Part shown: positions 16,936 through 26,224 of the stretch, one piece after another
Layout: each line of letters begins with the position of its first letter
How positions within the stretch are numbered: the stretch's first letter is position 1
DNA from: Alkaliphilus pronyensis
Lineage (GTDB): Bacteria > Bacillota > Clostridia > Peptostreptococcales > Natronincolaceae
Direction of reading: 5' to 3'
NCBI RefSeq assembly: GCF_009017275.1
Contig: NZ_WBZC01000040.1
Coordinates: 1-57,908 of the forward strand
Length of the DNA: 57,908 bases
Position numbers and translations under genes: made by a program
Notes under the pieces: generated by a model
What the model was told of the DNA's origin: nothing
Seen by the model: the letters and a program-made list of their open reading frames with translations, nothing else
Databases searched by the model: none

Positions 16936-17853
16936 ATGAAAAAATTATTAAAAACTACTTTAAAATGCTTTTTTATTATAATACTTACTATGCAACTAAT
17001 GGGCTGTTCTAAATATCAGCTCCAAAATAAAGCACCAAATACTGAAGATGAGGGAAATATTTCAGATAATGCTCTTCAAGAGCAACCTTCAAATTCAAAT
17101 TTAGTGGAGGAGGGGCAAACAATTGAGACAAGGATACTACCACCTATAGGCTTCCAACGTATTAGCGTGGTAGAGGGTTCTTATGCTGAATATTTAAGAA
17201 CTCTACCCCTTAAGCCCCATGGCTCCCCAGTAGTCTATTATAATGGTACAGAGAAGAATAAAGAAAACATCTACATGGCAGTGGTGGATATGGAAATAGG
17301 TGATAAAAATCTACAGCAATGTGCAGATGCAATTATGCGCCTTAGGGGAGAATACTTATACGGAATTGGTGCCTATGATAAGATACACTTTGATTTTACC
17401 AATGGATTCAAGGTGAATTATAGCAAATGGATGGAGGGCTATCGTATTGTTGTGGAAGGTAACAAAAGCTATTGGGTGAAAAACGCGGAAGCTTCTAATA
17501 CATATCAAGACTTTAGACGTTATATGGATATTATCTTCACCTATGCAGGCACCATCTCATTAGAGAATGAACTAATAGCGGTTGATTTTAATGATATGGA
17601 AATAGGGGATGTATTTATTCAAGGAGGTAGTCCAGGTCACGCGGTAGTTGTAGTAGATATGGCAGTCAATGGTAGTACAGGTGAAAAGCTGTTTTTATTA
17701 GCCCAAAGCTATATGCCGGCACAAGAAACACAAATATTAGTAAATAACATGGATAGGGATTTAAGTCCATGGTATTCAATAAACCTAGAGGGAGATACAA
17801 TTTATACTCCTGAATGGAGCTTTAAAAGAAGTGATTTAAAAAGATTTCCATAA
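16936..17853 (+). CDS. DUF4846-like lipoprotein
   Basis: The 305-residue protein starts MKKLLKTTLKC and has a hydrophobic segment ending in the lipobox LMGC, so it is probably an outer-leaflet lipoprotein. The body contains MAVVDMEIGDKNLQQCADAIMRLRGEYLYG, FTNGFKVNYSKWMEGYR and GDVFIQGGSPGHAVVVVDM, matching my recollection of the DUF4846 family. No catalytic role is known. The GSPGHAVVVVD stretch resembles NlpC/CHAP-like hydrolase segments, but no Cys-His pair is evident. ATG 16936 follows aagggaagg. Confidence 0.78.
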   Translation: MKKLLKTTLKCFFIIILTMQLMGCSKYQLQNKAPNTEDEGNISDNALQEQPSNSNLVEEGQTIETRILPPIGFQRISVVEGSYAEYLRTLPLKPHGSPVVYYNGTEKNKENIYMAVVDMEIGDKNLQQCADAIMRLRGEYLYGIGAYDKIHFDFTNGFKVNYSKWMEGYRIVVEGNKSYWVKNAEASNTYQDFRRYMDIIFTYAGTISLENELIAVDFNDMEIGDVFIQGGSPGHAVVVVDMAVNGSTGEKLFLLAQSYMPAQETQILVNNMDRDLSPWYSINLEGDTIYTPEWSFKRSDLKRFP

Positions 17854-17912
17854 AAGCTGTATCTTTTAGTTAGCATCTAAGACCCTATATTAAGTAATAG
17901 GAGGTAGCAAAA

Positions 17913-18656
17913 GTGCATAGTTTCTTTGGACCAGCACCAATAGACAAGCCCTTTGTATTATTTGGACAAGCCCACCTAATTATGCTTATAGTTATGTTTA
18001 CTTTAATATTTCTTATATACCTATTAAGACATACCCTTAGGGCCTTTAAATATGAAAAAAACCTTCGATGGATATTGGGATTCACACTAATATTTACTCA
18101 AATGGCCTATGGCTTAAATAATGCCTATAATGGAATAGGCAGTATTCAAAAAGACCTGCCCCTAAGTCTTTGTGGGGCCAGCATGATTTTAGTTGGGATT
18201 TTATTAATTAACATGAATAAGGGGCTTTTTGAAATATTGTACTTTTGGGGAATAGTGGGTGTAATACAAGCATTAATTACTCCTAACTTAGGCCCCTATG
18301 GACCAACACATTTTAGATTTTATCAGTTTGCAGTAGGACATATTGGAATAATTGTTTCAATTATATACTTAGTTTTTGTACATAAATTTAAGCCTAATCA
18401 TCGGTCTATTTATAAATCTCTTTTAGCCCTTTTAATATTTACAGCCTTTGTTTTAGTTTTCAATGTAATGTTTGATGCAAATTATCTTTTTCTTTTAAAA
18501 AGTCCTGAGAATAAAAGTGCATTAGATTTGTTTCCAAAATTCCCTTGGAACACACTGGTGTTATTTATCCTAAGCTGGTGTCTATTCTATTTGGCATATT
18601 TACCCTTTGTATTCACTGGAAAAAAAGAGAAAAGTGCTACAGTAACCAATGAATAA
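17913..18656 (+). CDS. YwaF-family (TIGR02206-like) integral membrane protein
   Basis: The 247-residue protein has six to seven hydrophobic helices and begins with GTG after aggagg. The N-terminus, FGPAPIDKPFVLFGQAHLIML, and the internal LPLSLCGASMILVGILL, FWGIVGVIQALITPNL and HFRFYQFAVGHIGII are typical of the YwaF/TIGR02206 family, whose role is unknown. It is followed by the long spacer before the biosynthetic cluster. Confidence 0.8.
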   Translation: MHSFFGPAPIDKPFVLFGQAHLIMLIVMFTLIFLIYLLRHTLRAFKYEKNLRWILGFTLIFTQMAYGLNNAYNGIGSIQKDLPLSLCGASMILVGILLINMNKGLFEILYFWGIVGVIQALITPNLGPYGPTHFRFYQFAVGHIGIIVSIIYLVFVHKFKPNHRSIYKSLLALLIFTAFVLVFNVMFDANYLFLLKSPENKSALDLFPKFPWNTLVLFILSWCLFYLAYLPFVFTGKKEKSATVTNE

Positions 18657-19197
18657 TTAATATTTACATCAGTAAAATATAGGCCCTGCATAAGAAAAAC
18701 AACATATAAAGGATTTAGAGATACTAATAAATATTGTACTTGTACTATTTCTTTTTTAGATAGTAAGAAAATATTCTAAAAAAGATAGTAAACAAGTACT
18801 TTTTTTTGTTAATTAGATGTTAAAAACGACAATTTTTTACAAACAATGAATTAAGTATTCAAGCAGTTTTACTACTATAATTTAAGTTAACATTAACATA
18901 TTATGCAGAATTTTGTAAAACAAAAAAAAGAAAATGAGGAAGGAAAAAACAATTATACCAAGAATAAGAATAAAGCAAATAGTAATTAAAAACTATTAAT
19001 AGAATAACATGACTAATATAAAATTAAATAACATAAAATTTAGTAAATGGTAACAAAAAGATAATAAATATTATTACTAAATGTTACATTTATCCTGTGG
19101 TTAATCAGAGTTTCGTTTTAAGGAGCATAAGTATTGATTTTTTTATTAACAAAAGTCAATACAATATAAAATATTCTAAAGAAGGAGTGAAGAAATT
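18657..19197. other. AT-rich spacer upstream of the biosynthetic cluster, with an inverted repeat
   Basis: No gene is visible in 540 bases. The end holds the imperfect inverted repeat gtattgat...gtcaatac (19131-19162), whose arms also pair ttttt with aaaa. A TACAAT/TATAAA-like -10 region (19160-19170) and the Shine-Dalgarno gaaggag of the ACP gene follow. The repeat may be the control site of the cluster. A confident -35/-10 pair could not be assigned. Confidence 0.4.
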
Positions 19198-19476
19198 ATG
19201 GAGGATTTAAAAAGAGAGGTTTGTGAAATGATTTTAGAGAGATTGGGCTTTGATGATTTAACTGTTAATGACGTTGATTTTCAAGCACCCCTATTTGCAG
19301 CCCAGGACAAAGAAGGTATTGGCTTAGGCTTAGATTCAGTTGACACCTTAGAAATAGTAGCTGGTATCAGACAAAACTATAGTATTAGAATTACAGAAAA
19401 TGACATGCACATCTTTAAGAATATTGACACTATAGTAGATTTTGTGGATCAAAAGCTAAGCTCAAATGCAAGCTAG
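19198..19476 (+). CDS. acyl carrier protein
   Basis: The 92-residue protein has the ACP fold. LGLDSVDTLEIV contains the serine that carries phosphopantetheine (about residue 42), preceded by FAAQDKEGIG. It tethers growing acyl chains for the ketosynthase, ketoreductase and dehydratase encoded just downstream. A DSVD motif with a long loop resembles ACPs of aryl-polyene-type systems more than housekeeping AcpP (DSLD). It is the first gene of the cluster, and the PPTase four genes on probably activates it. Confidence 0.9.
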   Translation: MEDLKREVCEMILERLGFDDLTVNDVDFQAPLFAAQDKEGIGLGLDSVDTLEIVAGIRQNYSIRITENDMHIFKNIDTIVDFVDQKLSSNAS

Positions 19477-19532
19477 AATAAGCTTAGTGAAAAATATTTC
19501 TTTCCTTTACATTTGGACAAGGGGGTGCAAAA

Positions 19533-19946
19533 TTGACGCTTTCTTTTAAGTACAAGTTTAAACCAAGGTTTTCTGATATTGATAGATATGGTATAGCACA
19601 TCATAGTAAGTATTTTTGCTGGTTTGAAGAGGCGAGGTATTATTTTCTTGAATCAATTTTAAAGATACCACAGGAGGAACTAGTTCAATTATATGCCCCT
19701 ATTACTAGCCTTAAGGCCGATTACAAAAAATCTATCATATTTGAGAATAGCTATGTAATTGTGGTTTCCCTTAGCATTGACGAATTTAAGTCTTTTGTAC
19801 AATTTCAGTATGAGATTATGGATTGTAATGAAGAAACAATATATGCTAAAGGATTAACTGAACACGTTTTTACCAAAAGTAATGGTGAGTTATTATTTGA
19901 AATTCCGGATTTTCTTTACGAAAAGATTAAATTAATAAGAAAGTAG
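19533..19946 (+). CDS. 4HBT-type hotdog thioesterase
   Basis: The 137-residue hotdog protein has the 4-hydroxybenzoyl-CoA thioesterase signature RFSDIDRYGIAHHSKYFCWFEEAR, with the catalytic Asp in SDID. It should release an acyl chain from ACP or CoA. The gene starts at TTG 19533 after aagggggtg. Aryl-polyene clusters carry a similar thioesterase. It lies between the ACP and the degenerate ketosynthase-like gene, so it is part of the chain-building module. Confidence 0.88.
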   Translation: MTLSFKYKFKPRFSDIDRYGIAHHSKYFCWFEEARYYFLESILKIPQEELVQLYAPITSLKADYKKSIIFENSYVIVVSLSIDEFKSFVQFQYEIMDCNEETIYAKGLTEHVFTKSNGELLFEIPDFLYEKIKLIRK

Positions 19947-19954
19947 GGAATAAA

Positions 19955-20995
19955 ATGCATTCTATTTATATCAATGGAATAGGTGTGATACTTCCTGGGG
20001 TAACAGACATTAAGGACTTATGGCAAGAGCTAGCTGAAGAAGCCAATAATAAAGCCGTTAAAATTGAAAGTATCCCATCATTTATTTCAAGTAGGAAAAT
20101 AAGAAGAATGGATAGATTGTCTATATTAGCTCTATATAGCTTTTGCAAAGCATATGAGGAGTTAAAGGAGCAGGATATTGATTCTTTACGAGTAGGAACA
20201 GTATTCAACAGTGACTTTGGATCATTAAACACTATAGCAGAATTTGCTGAATGTTTAGTGGAAGGCAGTAATATAGAGGCTAGTCCAGTTACTTTTGCAA
20301 ACACTGTTATCAATGCTTGCTTAGGTCACATTTGTATGGAATATGGGGTAAAGGGTGCCAGCACCATGCTTTTGGGTAGTAACTATGTAGGTTATGCAAT
20401 GAAAATGATACGAAATGGTAGATCGGATATGGTATTTGCTGGAGGCTTTGAGGAATATAATGAAGAATTATTTGATTGCTTTAATGAAAAAAGCATCAAT
20501 GTAAGGGAAGGCTTTTCTACACTCCTATTGTCAAAGGAGAAAAAAGAGGACTCTTACTGTGAAATTGTTAGCTACAGTGAAGGAAATTTAGGAGGACATC
20601 CTTGTTTTTTAGATGACTTTAGTCCAGATAAAAAAAGTATAATAAATACAGTTAACAACCTATTAAAGAAGGCAGAAATTGAAGCTTGTGATATAGATGG
20701 AGTAATAACTGCCAGCAATAACAGATTGTTTATTGATGCAGAATTAGAAGCTGTAAACAGTATTATTTCAAAGGACAAGTTTATATTACCCACTAAAGTT
20801 ATACTAGGAGACACATTGGGGTCTGCTTTGGGAATAAACATTGCAACAGCTTCTATGATATTGAAATATCAAATAATTCCCTGTAAGCATTTATCAGATA
20901 TAGAAACGAAGACAGGAGAAATAAAATATTTACTTGTTAATAATTTTGACATCAGTGGAAACTATGTATCCTTTATACTAAAAAAATGTGATTAA
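19955..20995 (+). CDS. ketosynthase-like protein without catalytic residues (chain-length-factor-like)
   Basis: The 346-residue protein has the thiolase-like ketosynthase fold. It begins YINGIGVILPG, has VTFANTVINACLGHICMEYGVKGAS, and then TMLLGS in place of the active-site TACSS (Leu at about 140 where Cys belongs). The NAHGTGT histidine is replaced in VITASNNRLFIDAE and the GH of the last motif becomes LGDTLGSALG, while PTK is kept. All of Cys-His-His are therefore lost, as in chain-length factors and the second KS subunit of aryl-polyene systems. I expect a heterodimer with the KS encoded at 22919-24115. Confidence 0.82.
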   Translation: MHSIYINGIGVILPGVTDIKDLWQELAEEANNKAVKIESIPSFISSRKIRRMDRLSILALYSFCKAYEELKEQDIDSLRVGTVFNSDFGSLNTIAEFAECLVEGSNIEASPVTFANTVINACLGHICMEYGVKGASTMLLGSNYVGYAMKMIRNGRSDMVFAGGFEEYNEELFDCFNEKSINVREGFSTLLLSKEKKEDSYCEIVSYSEGNLGGHPCFLDDFSPDKKSIINTVNNLLKKAEIEACDIDGVITASNNRLFIDAELEAVNSIISKDKFILPTKVILGDTLGSALGINIATASMILKYQIIPCKHLSDIETKTGEIKYLLVNNFDISGNYVSFILKKCD

Positions 20996-21093
20996 TCTCA
21001 TGGGTGTTACTAATGGTAGCATATGAGAATTTAAGGACTTAATATATCAGAAAATTCTTAAAAAAGCCTTCTAATTATGATGGGAGTGATGAA

Positions 21094-21846
21094 ATGTTTG
21101 ATAGTTTAAAGGGTAAAAGGGTTTTGGTAACAGGAGGAAGCAAAGGCATAGGAAAAAGCATTGTTAGACTATTGGCAAATTACGATTTAAAGATTGCCTT
21201 CACCTACAATAGCAACAGGGTTAATTTATCAGAGCTAAAGGATAGCTTTAATAATAAAGACACAATAATTCATCAATATAAACTGAACCTAGAAAATGAA
21301 AATGAAATCTACAAGGTTGTAGAAGAAGTAGAAAATGATTTAGGAGGGATAGATTTTCTAGTAAACAATGCTGGTATTGTAAGGGATAGCTATATGATGC
21401 TAATGAATTCAGAAAACTGGAATAAGGTTATAGCAACAAATTTAACCGGTACATTTTTACTAACGAAGGAGGCTCTTCCCTTAATGCTGGCAGGTAAAAA
21501 AGGAGGTGCGATAGTTAACATAGCCTCAATTGCAGGACTTATAGGAGTTTCTGGACAAAGCAATTATTGCGCAGCTAAGGCAGGAATTATTGGCTTTACT
21601 AAAGCCCTATCTAAGGAAGTTGCCAGTAAGAGGATTAGAGTTAATGCAATTGCACCTGGTTATGTAGAAACTGATATGACAAGTGGACTAGATCCAAAAC
21701 TACTCAATAGCTTTATGGAAAGAATTCCTCTAAAAAGAATTGCTTCACCTGAGGAAATTGCAGCTGTAGTTCTATTTTTATTATCCGACGGAGCAAGCTA
21801 TATAACAGGAACAACTATAGCAGTAGACGGCGGAGCTATTAGTTGA
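21094..21846 (+). CDS. fabG: 3-oxoacyl-ACP reductase (FabG-like)
   Basis: The 250-residue short-chain dehydrogenase has the NADPH loop GGSKGIG, NNAGIVRD, the catalytic Ser in NIASIAGLIGVSG, YCAAK (Tyr-Lys) and a C-terminal YITGTTIAVDGG. It reduces beta-ketoacyl-ACP to beta-hydroxyacyl-ACP. It is separated from the KS-like gene by about 100 bases holding no gene and starts after gggagtg. No enoyl reductase gene occurs in the cluster, so its products may stay unsaturated. Confidence 0.9.
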   Translation: MFDSLKGKRVLVTGGSKGIGKSIVRLLANYDLKIAFTYNSNRVNLSELKDSFNNKDTIIHQYKLNLENENEIYKVVEEVENDLGGIDFLVNNAGIVRDSYMMLMNSENWNKVIATNLTGTFLLTKEALPLMLAGKKGGAIVNIASIAGLIGVSGQSNYCAAKAGIIGFTKALSKEVASKRIRVNAIAPGYVETDMTSGLDPKLLNSFMERIPLKRIASPEEIAAVVLFLLSDGASYITGTTIAVDGGAIS

Positions 21847-21868
21847 TAAATAAGCAGTTGGTGATACT

Positions 21869-22456
21869 ATGTTAGTTAAATTTAATGAGCTTAAAAAGAA
21901 TTGTGGAAATGTTATACTAAAAGACTTTAATTATTTAAGTAAAGAGCAAAGCCTATCACAGTTTAAGGGGACTAGAAGAAATTATAGAAATATTCTCATT
22001 GAAGGACTTTTAGAGGATACTTTTATTGTAAACAATCAGTTGAGGAATATATATACAGTTAAAGGGACATATAAATACAGCTGCTCCTATACAGGATACA
22101 ACATAGCAGTTGCAATTTCACATAACAATATAGGAATTGATATTGAGATGTACAAAAACATTAATATCAAAAACCTTGATATATTTACTAACGATTGTGA
22201 ATTGAATCTTGTAAAAGGCATTATAAAGAAACCTACATCAATAGAAGCAGCAACCTTTATTTGGTGTTTAAAGGAAAGTATAGGTAAGCTTTTCAATGTA
22301 GGCTTATCAAAGGGATTTAAAAGCATAAGCATATGTAAAAAACAGGAAATGCATTTAATAACTAATTTTGAAAGGGATGAAATACCCAACTTATATGTTT
22401 ATTACAAGCTTTTTGAAGATTTTTGTCTTGTTATAAGTAGCTATAATGAGCTATAA
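21869..22456 (+). CDS. 4'-phosphopantetheinyl transferase (Sfp type)
   Basis: The 195-residue protein has the two metal/CoA motifs of the Sfp/AcpT superfamily, GIDIEMYKNI (about 90-100) and FIWCLKESIGKLFNVGL (about 130-147; WxxKESxxK). It would attach the phosphopantetheine arm of CoA to the cluster ACP. A dedicated PPTase is typical of specialised-metabolite and aryl-polyene clusters. Confidence 0.87.
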   Translation: MLVKFNELKKNCGNVILKDFNYLSKEQSLSQFKGTRRNYRNILIEGLLEDTFIVNNQLRNIYTVKGTYKYSCSYTGYNIAVAISHNNIGIDIEMYKNINIKNLDIFTNDCELNLVKGIIKKPTSIEAATFIWCLKESIGKLFNVGLSKGFKSISICKKQEMHLITNFERDEIPNLYVYYKLFEDFCLVISSYNEL

Positions 22457-22488
22457 AGTATAAATGCACCAAAAAAACTGGAGGTGTA

Positions 22489-22914
22489 ATGATGAAGCCT
22501 AAGGATATTTTGCTACATAGAGAGCCATTTTTATTCGTTGATGAAATAATTGAAGTTCGATATCTACAGTACTCTAAAGGTAAAAAATATGTAAGGGATG
22601 ATGAGTTTTGGGTAGATGCCCACTTCCCAAATGACCCTATTTTTCCAGGTGTTCTGTTACTGGAGACTATGGCACAAATAGGTGGACTTTTATTAAAAAG
22701 CGAAGGTGAAAATAGGCTCAATGCTTTTTTATCAAAGGTAGACAATTTTAAGCTAATAAAAAAAGTAGTGCCAGGAGAAGAAATAATAATTGAGGGAGTT
22801 TTTAAAGATAATATAGCTGACTTTACAAAGGTGAAAACAAAAGCCCTTGTTGCAAATAAAAAGGTAGCAGAGGCTGAGATAACCTATGTGTCCCGAAAAA
22901 CTTTGGGGGGTTGA
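22489..22914 (+). CDS. beta-hydroxyacyl-ACP dehydratase (FabZ-like)
   Basis: The 141-residue hotdog dehydratase opens LLHREPFLFVDEIIEV and carries AHFPNDPIFPGVLLLETMAQ with the catalytic His and Glu. It dehydrates beta-hydroxyacyl-ACP to the trans-2-enoyl form. The start is ATG 22489 or the adjacent ATG 22492 after ggaggtg. It lies four bases upstream of the ketosynthase gene. Confidence 0.9.
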   Translation: MMKPKDILLHREPFLFVDEIIEVRYLQYSKGKKYVRDDEFWVDAHFPNDPIFPGVLLLETMAQIGGLLLKSEGENRLNAFLSKVDNFKLIKKVVPGEEIIIEGVFKDNIADFTKVKTKALVANKKVAEAEITYVSRKTLGG

Positions 22915-22918
22915 TTAA

Positions 22919-24115
22919 ATGGATGGGAAAAGAAGAGTTGTTGTAACTGGAATAGGAATGCTGTGTAATTTAGGAAATAACAAGGATGAAGTTCTAGCTA
23001 GCTTAATGAAGGATAAAGCATATTTTCAAGAGTCGGAAGAGTTGAAGGGTGTAAAGGTTGGTAAAGGTAGTTTATATAATTATGAGCTTAAAGAAGCCAC
23101 CTCAATGAACAAAATAGAGGGTATGTCTTATATCACCATTGATGAAGCCCTAAAGGACAGTAGCTTATCAATCGAAGAATTAGAAGCTAAGGCAGAAAGG
23201 GTTGCCATATCCTTTGCAACATCTTCAACAGCCCTTCATGTCATAGAGCATTGTACAAAAGGCTTTATTGATAAAAAGGAAAGGGGCCTATGGTATTTAC
23301 ATAGTGGACAGTATATGAGTAGAATGGCCAACAGATATGGTATAAAGGGCAGCATATATACAACTAGCTCAGCCTGTGCTTCTGGTACAGCGGCAGCTAT
23401 ATTGGCATATGATCTTATAAAAAATAACGAAGCTGATATTGTAATAGTTGGTGGGGCCGATACCGTTTCTGGTTTTTCTCTATATGGCTTTAACTCCTTA
23501 CAATCATTAAGTAAAAACATATGTAAACCCTTCGACAAGGACAGAGATGGTATCAACATAGGAGAAGGCAGTGGCTTTTTTATATTTGAAGAATTGGAGC
23601 ATGCAAAAGCTAGAAATAAAAAATGGTATACAGAGATTATTGGATGTAGCTTAGGAAATGAAGCATATCATATGACTAGTCCTAACCCCGAGGGAGAGGT
23701 AATAAATCATGTTATGAAGGAAGCAATAAAGGATGCTGGTATTAGTCCTAAAAGTATTGACTATATAAACGCCCACGGAACAGGAACAAAGGCTAATGAT
23801 ATAGTTGAGCTAAAAGCCATTGAAGAACTATTTGAGGAAACTACTGAAGTTAACACATTGGTTTCTTCAACTAAATCAAGAACAGGACATTGCCTAGGGG
23901 CTGCAGGCAGCATAGAATTAGGATTTTCTATATTGGCACTATCACATAATTTACACCTAACTACATTGAACGCAAGTAACAAAATAGAGGACAAGCTAAG
24001 CCTTTTGGAGCCTAAAGGAAAAAAAGTGTTGGAGTATGCATTATCAAACTCCTTTGCCTTTGCTGGTAATTTGGCTAGTATTGTTTTAAAAAACAGCAAT
24101 GATACAGACCTATAA
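22919..24115 (+). CDS. beta-ketoacyl-ACP synthase II (FabF-like), catalytically intact
   Basis: The 398-residue ketosynthase has the full triad: Cys in TTSSACASGTAAA, His in INAHGTGTKANDIVE and His in STKSRTGHCLGAAG. It condenses malonyl-ACP with the growing chain. Pairing with the catalytically dead KS-like protein resembles KS/CLF pairs of type II polyketide systems. Its last bases overlap the start of the FMN reductase gene. Confidence 0.92.
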   Translation: MDGKRRVVVTGIGMLCNLGNNKDEVLASLMKDKAYFQESEELKGVKVGKGSLYNYELKEATSMNKIEGMSYITIDEALKDSSLSIEELEAKAERVAISFATSSTALHVIEHCTKGFIDKKERGLWYLHSGQYMSRMANRYGIKGSIYTTSSACASGTAAAILAYDLIKNNEADIVIVGGADTVSGFSLYGFNSLQSLSKNICKPFDKDRDGINIGEGSGFFIFEELEHAKARNKKWYTEIIGCSLGNEAYHMTSPNPEGEVINHVMKEAIKDAGISPKSIDYINAHGTGTKANDIVELKAIEELFEETTEVNTLVSSTKSRTGHCLGAAGSIELGFSILALSHNLHLTTLNASNKIEDKLSLLEPKGKKVLEYALSNSFAFAGNLASIVLKNSNDTDL

Positions 24116-24845
24116 GCAAATTAAAATTACTGCATTTAATGGTAGTCCAAGGGGTGTCAATGGTAACACAAATAAAATGATAGTAGAAATCCTAAATGGA
24201 GCTAAAGAGGTAGGGGCAGAAATAGAGAATATATTGCTTTCTGAGTATAATATAAATCATTGCATTGGCTGCTTCAGTTGTTGGGTTAATAAAGGTAACA
24301 GGTGTAGATTTAATGATGATATGCAGCTGCTACTGACAAAATATTACACATCTGATGTAGTCATCTATGGAACACCTCTATATATGGACAATGTATCAGG
24401 AATATTAAAGGCTTTTATAGATAGATCCATTGCCATCATATGTCCATATATGGAGAAGGATAATGCAGGGGAGTATCGTCACGTTAGGTCAAAGTTTTTT
24501 AAAGAACCACCAAAGTTTGTTGTAGTTAGTAATGGAGCTTTTCCAGAAAATAGTCAGTTCCAAGTTGTGGCTCATTACTTTAACAGATTAGCCAGGAGTA
24601 TGGATACCGAGGTAATAGGAGAAATATACAGAGGTCAAGGTCTATTGTTAGCTTTACCAAAGCATGATGAAAACAGACAAATTATAGATAACTATAACAC
24701 AATACTCAATAGGGCAGGAAGGGATATTGCAGAAAAGCTAGAGCTTAAAGACCAGACAAAGAGAGAGCTTGTAAAGCCATTAGTTCCATATGACGTGTAT
24801 ATAAAAAATATTGAGAGATATTGGAGAAAAGTGTTGGAGGGATGA
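24099..24845 (+). CDS. NADPH-dependent FMN reductase / flavodoxin-fold oxidoreductase
   Basis: The 248-residue protein has the FMN-binding loop FNGSPRGVNGNTNKM and a GCFSCW motif (CxxC) followed by a Cys-containing CRFNDDM. It continues VVIYGTPLYMDNVSGILKAFIDR, as in the iron-sulfur-flavoprotein/FMN-reductase family. It could reduce an enoyl intermediate or feed electrons to the radical SAM enzymes; neither is shown. The start overlaps the KS gene by 17 bases and lacks its own ribosome site, so translation is probably coupled. Confidence 0.83.
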   Translation: MIQTYKQIKITAFNGSPRGVNGNTNKMIVEILNGAKEVGAEIENILLSEYNINHCIGCFSCWVNKGNRCRFNDDMQLLLTKYYTSDVVIYGTPLYMDNVSGILKAFIDRSIAIICPYMEKDNAGEYRHVRSKFFKEPPKFVVVSNGAFPENSQFQVVAHYFNRLARSMDTEVIGEIYRGQGLLLALPKHDENRQIIDNYNTILNRAGRDIAEKLELKDQTKRELVKPLVPYDVYIKNIERYWRKVLEG

Positions 24846-24881
24846 GTTAATAATAATTAGCTTTTAGGAGGTAACCCATAA

Positions 24882-26207
24882 GTGAATAAAAATCTACTAA
24901 AGGATATTGATAGGGTATGGCATCCCTACGTACAAATGGAGGCATACAAGGAAAAACCAACAATGATAGTAGAAGCCGATGGTATTTACGTTAAGGACAT
25001 ACGGGGAAAAACCTATATTGATGGTATTTCATCCCTATGGAATGTATGTCTAGGTCATAATAATAAGAAGGTAATAAATAGTATAACTGAACAGCTCAAT
25101 AGTCTACAATACTTCTCATTGTATGGATATACTAATCAACCATCGGTTGAGCTGTCGTTAATGATAAGTGACATTACTGATAATAGATATAAAAGATTCT
25201 TTTTCACCAATAGCGGTTCTGAAGCAGCTGATTCAGCCATTAAAATTATTAGACAATACTTTAAAAACAAAGGTGAAGCAAATAGAACTAAAATTGTATC
25301 ATTAGAAAAAAGCTTTCATGGTGTAACCTATGGAGCAATCAGTGCTGGGGGTATTCCTATTGATTCACAGCAATACAAGCCAGTGTTAAGTGGATTTATT
25401 AAAATACCTCCTCCCTACTGCTTTCGTTGTTATTACAATAAAAAGTATCCTGAATGCAATTTAGCCTGTGGAAACAAGCTAGAAGAGGTAATTATACAGG
25501 AAAACCCTGAAACAGTTGCTGCCTTTATGGCAGAGCCAATTTTAGGTGCAGGTGGAATTATTATTCCTCCTAAAGGCTACTTTACAAGATTAAAGGAGAT
25601 TTGCGATAAATACGGAGTTAAATTAATAATTGACGAGGTATCCACAGGCTTTGGTAGATTAGGTACAGGGTTGGGGATTGATAACTGGAATGTTAAACCC
25701 CAAATCTTTATTGGAGCAAAGGGTATTTCAAGTGGTTACTTACCTTTAGGAGTTGTAGGTGTTGAAGAGGATATATATGAAGCATTTTTAGGTGATAAAA
25801 AGCAGTTGAATCATGGCTTTACAACTTCAGGGCACCCTGTTTCCTGTAAAGCAGGAATTGCCACCCTAAGGGTTATAAAAGAAGAAAACCTAATAAAAAA
25901 AGTAAAGGATAAGGAGGTATTTTTTCGTAAGCAGCTACAGCAATTAATGAATATTTCAATTGTTAAGGATATTAGAGGAATGGGCTTAATGTGGGGAATA
26001 GAGCTAATTGATAAATATGATGTAGCCACTTTAACATATGAAATTGCCAAGCGTAAGGGGTTAATAACCTTCATTACCGATGCCAGTAATGTTATTGCTT
26101 TATTTCCACCCTTTATAACAACAGAGGAGCAATTGGTTAGAATTAAAGAAGTAATGGAGGCTTCTTTGAAACTGGCAGAGGAAAGAGTTAAAATCATGCT
26201 GAAATAA
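24882..26207 (+). CDS. class III aminotransferase, BioA-like
   Basis: The 441-residue PLP enzyme starts at GTG after aggagg and opens DRVWHPYVQMEAYKEKP, the hallmark of BioA (DAPA aminotransferase). Further motifs are FTNSGSEAADSAIKI, SFHGVTYGA, LIIDEVSTGFGRLG and the PLP-lysine segment FIGAKGISSGYLPLG. A Cys-rich insert (CFRCYYNKKYPECNLACG) also occurs. BioA uses SAM as amino donor. Here, in a chain-building cluster, it may aminate a keto or aldehyde end of the acyl chain. A biotin role is unlikely without other bio genes. Confidence 0.87.
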   Translation: MNKNLLKDIDRVWHPYVQMEAYKEKPTMIVEADGIYVKDIRGKTYIDGISSLWNVCLGHNNKKVINSITEQLNSLQYFSLYGYTNQPSVELSLMISDITDNRYKRFFFTNSGSEAADSAIKIIRQYFKNKGEANRTKIVSLEKSFHGVTYGAISAGGIPIDSQQYKPVLSGFIKIPPPYCFRCYYNKKYPECNLACGNKLEEVIIQENPETVAAFMAEPILGAGGIIIPPKGYFTRLKEICDKYGVKLIIDEVSTGFGRLGTGLGIDNWNVKPQIFIGAKGISSGYLPLGVVGVEEDIYEAFLGDKKQLNHGFTTSGHPVSCKAGIATLRVIKEENLIKKVKDKEVFFRKQLQQLMNISIVKDIRGMGLMWGIELIDKYDVATLTYEIAKRKGLITFITDASNVIALFPPFITTEEQLVRIKEVMEASLKLAEERVKIMLK

Positions 26208-26224
26208 GGCTTGGAGGTGGTAAG

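Noticed and set aside
22087-24099. Several - strand open frames of 100-112 codons
   Set aside because: They are shadows of the PPTase, dehydratase and ketosynthase genes, which carry clear catalytic motifs on the + strand.
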